A DNA stretch of 64,000 nucleotides. Origin: an uncultured Oscillospiraceae bacterium (GTDB lineage: Bacteria > Bacillota > Clostridia > Oscillospirales > Ruminococcaceae). Position 1 is the stretch's first letter; each line of letters starts with the position of its first letter. Position numbers and translations under genes: made by a program. The stretch covers positions 1-64,000 of the forward strand of contig CAJJZS010000007.1 in the NCBI GenBank assembly GCA_905197685.1, written 5' to 3'. Under the pieces are notes generated by a model that made no database searches, had not been told where the DNA came from, and worked only from the letters and a program-made list of their open reading frames with translations. This document shows positions 59,268 to 64,000 of the stretch, in pieces.

Positions 59268-60144
59268 AACCGACCGCCTCCATTTCTGTGATAAAAATTT
59301 CTTCTAAAGTAAGCGGAACGCTTTCGCAAAGAAGAGGATGAAGAACCGAAAGATGTTCCAAAGCCTGTTTTCGGTTTTCCCGAACGATCAGTTCCGCTAC
59401 GCTGCCTCTGGTTTGGCAGGAGATGAGAGGAACCAGATTTTCCAATATACGGCGTTCTGGCAATGGGGTTAATACAAGCTGAATTTTAGAAAAATCCTGA
59501 CGAAGCTGACAAAGCTCTCTTTGAAACAGAATTTTTCCTCTGTGCAGCAGCCCTACATGATCGCACATATCCTCCAGCTCACGCAGATTGTGTGAAGCAA
59601 TTACTACTGTAGTTCCTCGCTCGGAAAGATCATCTGCAATAATTTTACGCACAGCTACGCGGACAACAGGGTCCAGACCGTCAAATGCTTCGTCCAACAG
59701 AAGATATTTCGGCATACAGCTGAGCGCAAGAATAATTGCAATTTGTCTTCTCATTCCCTTAGAACAGGAAGAGAGCCTGCGCTCCGGAGCGATGGGGAAC
59801 AGCTTTACCAATTTGGTATAACGTTCTACCGACCAGTCGGGATAGATATTGGAATAAATTTTTGCCAGAGAGTCCATAGAAGCGCCGGGGAGTTGGTAAA
59901 TCTCATCGGGAATAAAAAAGATGCGTTGTTTTACAGAGCAGTTATCAAAAATAGGTTCCCCGTCTACCAAAACACTGCCCGAGGTCGGTTGATAAATGCC
60001 GGAAATCAGGTGGAGAAAGGTGGATTTTCCTGCGCCGTTTGAGCCAACCAATCCGTAGATTTTTCCTTCCTCAATGGTGGAACTGAGTGAATCCAGGGCG
60101 AGGGTTTCTCCGAAATATTTGGTGAGATGTTCTGTTTGAATCAT
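59242..60144 (-). CDS. ABC transporter ATPase (YtrB-like)
   Basis: The 300-residue ATPase has Walker A VGSNGAGKSTFLH (about residues 34-46), the signature region LSSCSKGMRRQIAIILALSC (a degenerate SxG), Walker B YLLLDEAFDGLDP and H-loop VIASHNLRE. It powers the permease encoded next. Start overlaps the GntR stop by four bases (ATGA), so translation is coupled. Confidence 0.9.
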   Translation of the reverse strand: MIQTEHLTKYFGETLALDSLSSTIEEGKIYGLVGSNGAGKSTFLHLISGIYQPTSGSVLVDGEPIFDNCSVKQRIFFIPDEIYQLPGASMDSLAKIYSNIYPDWSVERYTKLVKLFPIAPERRLSSCSKGMRRQIAIILALSCMPKYLLLDEAFDGLDPVVRVAVRKIIADDLSERGTTVVIASHNLRELEDMCDHVGLLHRGKILFQRELCQLRQDFSKIQLVLTPLPERRILENLVPLISCQTRGSVAELIVRENRKQALEHLSVLHPLLCESVPLTLEEIFITEMEAVGYDYNNVIF

Positions 60145-60530
60145 AGCGGTTCCTTCCTTTCGGGGGGCAGGGTTTGCAGGTAGCGGTTGATTTCTTCCAA
60201 AATCTGAGGAGCGGAAAATCCGCGGGATAACGCTTTGTCCACTGAGGCAAATAGTTCGTTTAAAGCGGATTTTCGCGGAATTTCCAAAGAAAGCAGGTTG
60301 GGGGAAACAAAGCTGCCTTTGCCGACAACAGTATAGATAATTCCCTGACGCTCCAATTCCTGGTAGGCTTTTGCAACGGTATTGGGGTTGACGCCCACCT
60401 GACGCGCCAAAGTACGCACCGAGGGCAGCTGTTGGTTTTCCTGCAAAACCCCTAACAGGGACAGATGAAGAATCTGTTCGGCTAATTGTTCATAAATCGG
60501 GGTACGGCTTTGCAAATCTAATGTTATCAC
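60141..60530 (-). CDS. GntR-family regulator of the ABC operon (YtrA subfamily)
   Basis: A 129-residue protein with the winged helix of GntR (TPIYEQLAEQILHLSLLGVL, then QLPSVRTLARQVGVNPNTVA and KAYQELERQGIIYTVVGKGS) and only a short C-terminal helix, as in YtrA. It is first in the operon and likely represses it; a TATTA-gttt-TAATA inverted repeat at about 60558-60572 upstream is a candidate operator. In Bacillus YtrA responds to cell-wall antibiotics. Confidence 0.88.
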   Translation of the reverse strand: MITLDLQSRTPIYEQLAEQILHLSLLGVLQENQQLPSVRTLARQVGVNPNTVAKAYQELERQGIIYTVVGKGSFVSPNLLSLEIPRKSALNELFASVDKALSRGFSAPQILEEINRYLQTLPPERKEPL

Positions 60531-60619
60531 AAAATTACCTCCGCAGTAACCGTATTAAGTGTATTAGTTTTAATAGTATAGTTGTATTGTAACAAAATAT
60601 TTTACTGTTGTCAACATAA

Positions 60620-60659
60620 AAACAGGGATTGGGAGAATTTTTTCTCCCAATCCCTGTTT
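60620..60659 (-). terminator. Terminator of the Rrf2 gene
   Basis: AAACAGGGATTGGGAGAA/TTCTCCCAATCCCTGTTT, 18-base stem followed by T on the minus strand. Confidence 0.85.
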
Positions 60660-60669
60660 AAAAACGGAA

Positions 60670-61068
60670 TTATTTGGTCAGTTCGGCAAAGTTATAAGAA
60701 TAAAGTTTTTCGCGTACATCATTGGAAATTTCACGAAAAATTTTCTGAAAGCGGCAGCAGCGGTCTTTGTGTCTGGTACAAGCATATTCGCTGGATACAC
60801 AGCGGCTGAGAGTAAATTTACCTTCAATCGTTTCAATGACCTCGCCCAAAGTAATTTCCTCTAAAGGACGTCCGATTTCATAACCGCCCTGTGTTCCTTT
60901 AAAGGATTTGATGATACCGGCGGCTACCAGTTTGCGTAAAATTTTCAGCGAAAAACGCAGGGTAACCCCTGTCATTTCGGAAATGGTTTTGGCGTCCAGG
61001 CGTTTTTGGCTGCGCGCTAAAGTATCTACAATGCGGATTGCATAATCAGTCTCTAAAGTAAAATACAT
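60670..61068 (-). CDS. Rrf2-family regulator with a cysteine cluster
   Basis: A 132-residue winged-helix protein: LETDYAIRIVDTLARSQKRL, TISEMTGVTLRFSLKILRKL and IIKSFKGTQGGYEIGRP are the Rrf2 DNA-binding segments. A cysteine group, C-x6-C-x6-CC (CVSSEYACTRHKDRCC, about residues 91-106), stands where IscR, NsrR and RsrR bind an Fe-S cluster. No isc genes are adjacent; a stress or redox sensor is likely. GAGGTGA precedes ATG 61068. Its promoter overlaps a perfect palindrome. Confidence 0.85.
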   Translation of the reverse strand: MYFTLETDYAIRIVDTLARSQKRLDAKTISEMTGVTLRFSLKILRKLVAAGIIKSFKGTQGGYEIGRPLEEITLGEVIETIEGKFTLSRCVSSEYACTRHKDRCCRFQKIFREISNDVREKLYSYNFAELTK

Positions 61069-61133
61069 TTTCTCACCTCTTACCACATCCATTTATTTTA
61101 CCCAAAGAGAATATACACTAAAATTACCTTTTT

Positions 61134-61162
61134 AGTATACGATATACTTTGTCGATTGTCAA
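61134..61162 (-). promoter_or_regulatory. Promoter and operator of the Rrf2 gene
   Basis: On the minus strand TTGACA (plus 61157-61162), 17 bases, TATACT (plus 61134-61139). The -10 lies in a perfect palindrome AGTATA-cga-TATACT (61134-61148), a likely autoregulation site. Confidence 0.7.
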
Positions 61163-61194
61163 GTATTGTTTTTGACAAGGAAAAAAGCCGAAAA

Positions 61195-61237
61195 ATAAAA
61201 CTGCCCTTAAAGATTGTCAAAATCTTTAAGGGCAGTT
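61195..61237 (-). terminator. Terminator of the dnaG-rpoD operon
   Basis: AACTGCCCTTAAAGATT/AATCTTTAAGGGCAGTT, perfect 17-base stem with a 5-base loop. Confidence 0.85.
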
Positions 61238-61247
61238 CAAAAACAGT

Positions 61248-62330
61248 TTAGTCTAAAAAGTCTTTCAAGCGTTTGCTTCTGCTTGGGTGACGCAGCTTGC
61301 GCAGCGCCTTTGCTTCAATCTGACGGATACGCTCGCGGGTAACGTTAAACTCTTTTCCGACCTCTTCCAAAGTGCGGTTTCTGCCATCTTCCAGACCGAA
61401 ACGGAGTTCCAGTACTTTCTTTTCCCTTGGAGTAAGGGTGGAAAGCACATCTTCCAACTGTTCTTTTAGCAAAGTGTGGGAAGCGGCGTCTGCCGGAGCG
61501 GGCGCATCGGAATCTTCGATAAAGTCACCGAGGTGGCTGTCCTCCTCTTCACCGATTGGGGTTTCCAGAGAAACAGGTTCCTGCGCAACGCGCATGATTT
61601 CACGAACTTTGTCGATTGGCATATCCAGTTCTTCGGCAATTTCTTCCGCTGTCGGATCGTGTCCGTTTTTATGCAGCAACTGGCTGGAAACCTTTTTTAC
61701 CTTGTTGATGGTTTCTACCATATGCACCGGAATACGAATGGTTCTTGCCTGATCGGCGATTGCACGGGTAATTGCCTGACGAATCCACCAGGTTGCATAG
61801 GTGGAAAATTTAAATCCCTTGGTGTGGTCAAATTTTTCCACCGCTTTGATTAAGCCGAGGTTGCCTTCCTGAATCAAATCTAGGAACTGCATTCCGCGTC
61901 CGACATAGCGTTTTGCGATGCTGACAACCAGACGAAGGTTTGCCTCGGAAAGGCGCTTTCTTGCATACGGGTCGCCCTGCGCCATGCGCTCTGCCAGTTC
62001 AATTTCCTCTTCCGGAGTCAGCAGCGGTACTCTGCCAATCTCTTTCAGATACACCTTGACAGGGTCATCAATACTGATGCCGTCTACCGACAGCAAGGTT
62101 TCGTCATCTTTGTCTGCATCTAAATCCTTACTGTCAAAGTCGGAAAGGTCGATGTCGTCCACAATGTCGATGTTCAGCGATTCCAATGTATCGTACAGTT
62201 TATCTACCTTTTCTACATCAAAATCAAGCTGTTCCAGCGCATCGTTGATTTCACGGGTAGTGACCTTGCCGTTTGCTTTTCCGTTTTCAATCAGACTGCG
62301 GATAACTGATTTTTTGTCTTTTACTGCCAA
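61248..62330 (-). CDS. rpoD: Primary RNA polymerase sigma factor (sigma-A)
   Basis: The 360-residue housekeeping sigma factor has region 1.2 (DDPVKVYLKEIGRVPLLTPE), region 2 (AEANLRLV-like SEANLRLVVSIAKRY, FLDLIQEGNLGLIKAVEKFD, KFSTYATWWIRQAITRAI), region 3 and region 4 (RERIRQIEAKALRKLRHPSR). It starts with TTG, with AGGAGG at the right distance inside the end of dnaG; only one base separates the dnaG stop from this start. The order dnaG-rpoD is the classic macromolecular synthesis operon. Confidence 0.97.
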   Translation of the reverse strand: MAVKDKKSVIRSLIENGKANGKVTTREINDALEQLDFDVEKVDKLYDTLESLNIDIVDDIDLSDFDSKDLDADKDDETLLSVDGISIDDPVKVYLKEIGRVPLLTPEEEIELAERMAQGDPYARKRLSEANLRLVVSIAKRYVGRGMQFLDLIQEGNLGLIKAVEKFDHTKGFKFSTYATWWIRQAITRAIADQARTIRIPVHMVETINKVKKVSSQLLHKNGHDPTAEEIAEELDMPIDKVREIMRVAQEPVSLETPIGEEEDSHLGDFIEDSDAPAPADAASHTLLKEQLEDVLSTLTPREKKVLELRFGLEDGRNRTLEEVGKEFNVTRERIRQIEAKALRKLRHPSRSKRLKDFLD

Positions 62331-62331
62331 A

Positions 62332-64000
62332 CTAACTCCTCCTGTTTTTTTTCGCTGCCAACTGTTTGATGTACGCTCCTAAATCGTCATCAGACATTTG
62401 GGCAACTTCCTTTTCTGTTTTTACATTTCTGTGCTCTATCAAAATCGCGATGTAATCACGAATTGCCGCCTCATCGCAGCGTTGAGAAGGCGCGGTGGCA
62501 AGGATAGCGGATACCCTGCCCATCGCCTGCTCGGAAAGTTCGGAGGAAAGATCCAGCATCTCTACCGAAAGCCCGGCAGAAAGCCGCTGAGCAAATACAT
62601 GGTACAGCTCGCGGTTGATGTCGGTTACAAAATCCTCCTCCCGAATTTCGGAACTGAGCGTATGAAAGAAATCGGGATTTTTCATCAGACAATATAAAAT
62701 ACCTTCTTCTGCCATCGCATAGCGCAGATTTCCGCGGCGCTGAAGGTCATTTTTGGCAGCAGCCATATTGCCGATATAGATGTTGGTGTCCGCCCTTTGG
62801 CGGCGGTTTTCCTTATAGCGTTCCCGTTTATCCAGCGATTGAATCTGCGCGTGGATTGCCTGCGGGGAAATTTTAAGCTCATTGGCGGTTTGAGAGAGGT
62901 AAACCTCACGCTCCACCGGGTTGCGGATTCCGGCAAACAGTTTGCAGGCTTCTTTTAAAAAGCCAACCTTACCGTCGGCAGAACGAATGTCATAGTTTTG
63001 CCGCAGTTTGTTCAGTTCAAACTCAACGGCGTTGCGGCTGCTGTCCAGCAGCATGGCAAAGCGTTCTCTGCCATATTTTTGCAAAAATTCGTCTGGATCT
63101 TTTGCTCCGCTCATCGACAAAACCCCCACCTTTACGCCAACTTCATCGAAGATGTTAAGGGCTCGCTTGGTAGCAGCCTGTCCCGGACCGTCCGAGTCAT
63201 AGGCAAGAATAATGCGATCGGCATATTGGGAAATCAACCGTGCCTGCTCTTCGGTCAGCGCAGTGCCCAGGGTGGCGACTGCATTGTCAAATCCCGCCTG
63301 ATGTAGAGCGATCACATCCATATATCCCTCGGCTAAAATTAAGCCGGGCAATTTGGAGGTTTTTGCAAAATTTAAAGCGAACAGATTTTTACTCTTTTTA
63401 AAAACCGGAGTGTCGCTGGTATTCAGATATTTTGCGCTGCTGTCATCCAACGCTCTTCCTCCGAATGCGACGACATTTCCGCGCAGGTCAATAATGGGGA
63501 ACATAACGCGGTTGCGGAAGCGGTCAAACACGCCGCCCTTTTTGCTTTCGGAGGCAACATTGGCGGCGACCATCTCCTGTTCCGAAAAGCCTTTGGATTT
63601 TAAAAAATTGCACAGGTCATGCCAACCGGCGGGGGAATACCCCAAACCGAAATGTCGGATAGTTTTGCGGTCGCGTCCGCGGCGAATCAGATACTCATAC
63701 GCAGTTTTTCCCTGTTCCGACATGAGACAACTATGAAAAAAGCGGGCAGTTTCCCGATTGATTTCCAAAATCCGCTTGCGCAAAGCAGAACGATCGTCCG
63801 AATCGGAATCTTCGGGAACAGTCATACCGCATTTTTGAGCAAGCAGGCGAACCGCTTCCATATACTCTAAATTTTCAATTTTTCTGATAAAGGTAATAAC
63901 ATCTCCGCCGGCTCCGCAGCCAAAGCAATAGAAGGACTGGGTCTGCGGATAAACAAAGAAAGAGGGTGATTTTTCGGAGTGAAAAGGGCAAAGTCCGGTA
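62332..64000 (-). CDS. dnaG: DNA primase, 5' end outside the window
   Basis: The frame extends from the stop at 62332 through 64000, so the first residues of the gene lie outside. The visible zinc finger (LCPFHSEKSP, then FYCFGCGAGGDV; CPFH and CFGC ligands) is followed by RNA polymerase core motifs YLIRRGRDRKTIRHFGLGYS, FGGRALDDSSAKYLNT, TOPRIM LILAEGYMDVIAL and LAYDSDGPGQAATKRAL with DPDEFLQKYG. A DnaB-binding C-terminal domain is present (to NRRS). It makes primers for replication and is cotranscribed with rpoD. Confidence 0.97.
   Translation of the reverse strand, partial: TGLCPFHSEKSPSFFVYPQTQSFYCFGCGAGGDVITFIRKIENLEYMEAVRLLAQKCGMTVPEDSDSDDRSALRKRILEINRETARFFHSCLMSEQGKTAYEYLIRRGRDRKTIRHFGLGYSPAGWHDLCNFLKSKGFSEQEMVAANVASESKKGGVFDRFRNRVMFPIIDLRGNVVAFGGRALDDSSAKYLNTSDTPVFKKSKNLFALNFAKTSKLPGLILAEGYMDVIALHQAGFDNAVATLGTALTEEQARLISQYADRIILAYDSDGPGQAATKRALNIFDEVGVKVGVLSMSGAKDPDEFLQKYGRERFAMLLDSSRNAVEFELNKLRQNYDIRSADGKVGFLKEACKLFAGIRNPVEREVYLSQTANELKISPQAIHAQIQSLDKRERYKENRRQRADTNIYIGNMAAAKNDLQRRGNLRYAMAEEGILYCLMKNPDFFHTLSSEIREEDFVTDINRELYHVFAQRLSAGLSVEMLDLSSELSEQAMGRVSAILATAPSQRCDEAAIRDYIAILIEHRNVKTEKEVAQMSDDDLGAYIKQLAAKKNRRS

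Overview
The window looks like a chromosomal segment of a low-to-mid GC, endospore-forming Firmicute of the class Clostridia, probably a gut Oscillospiraceae/Ruminococcaceae-type organism. Evidence: an alpha/beta SASP and a PdaA-type spore-cortex deacetylase, a K+-dependent membrane pyrophosphatase, a dnaG-rpoD operon, Firmicute-type promoters and ribosome sites, and Rrf2, YtrA-type GntR and XRE regulators. Taxonomy is inferred from gene content only.

Region 1 (1 to about 11,040) is accessory DNA. It starts with the C-terminal end of a RepA-like AAA ATPase typical of integrative elements, followed by hairpin repeats and a DUF6061 protein. Next comes a defence island: a type II restriction-modification system with its own controller protein (C-R operon on the minus strand, methyltransferase on the plus strand, consensus tandem C-boxes between them). 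Directly downstream of the methyltransferase lies a Gabija pair (gajA, gajB). A further cassette holds an XRE regulator, a frameshifted RepA relic and an AIPR abortive-infection protein. It lies between two similar, att-like repeat blocks.

Region 2 (11,092-32,800) is mostly housekeeping: GNAT, tRNA-Pro and tRNA-Gln, trxA, SASP, an orphan OppA-like lipoprotein, a CmpB-type membrane protein, a Na/Pi cotransporter with PhoU domain, hppA, a divergent enolase, pdaA, two M42 peptidases (the second lacks most metal ligands), another GNAT, a methionine gamma-lyase family protein, MATE, a LysM-G5-M23 peptidase and tRNA-Leu.

Region 3 (33,000-39,500) is the most interesting. A PlcR/Rgg-like HTH-TPR regulator converges on and overlaps a 52-codon gene for a secreted peptide. 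That peptide gene is divergent from a secreted papain-like cysteine protease gene. A 31-bp near-perfect palindrome sits between two weak -35 boxes facing opposite ways. This looks like an undescribed peptide quorum-sensing locus (regulator, pheromone, exported protease). The protease gene carries one in-frame UAA between its pro-region and its catalytic domain. Repeat-rich surface proteins and an ABC exporter follow.

Region 4 (39,600-64,000) is core genome, mostly on the minus strand: GH20 hexosaminidase, erythromycin-esterase-like protein, membrane-tethered HTH protein, rlmH, comM/yifB, M29 aminopeptidase, walJ, a DEDDh exonuclease, cardiolipin synthase, an orphan metal/cobalamin-type binding lipoprotein, an XRE plus membrane-protein pair, galE, a FUSC-like protein, a BaiA-like short-chain dehydrogenase, a GntR-ABC operon, an Rrf2 regulator, rpoD and the start-truncated dnaG.
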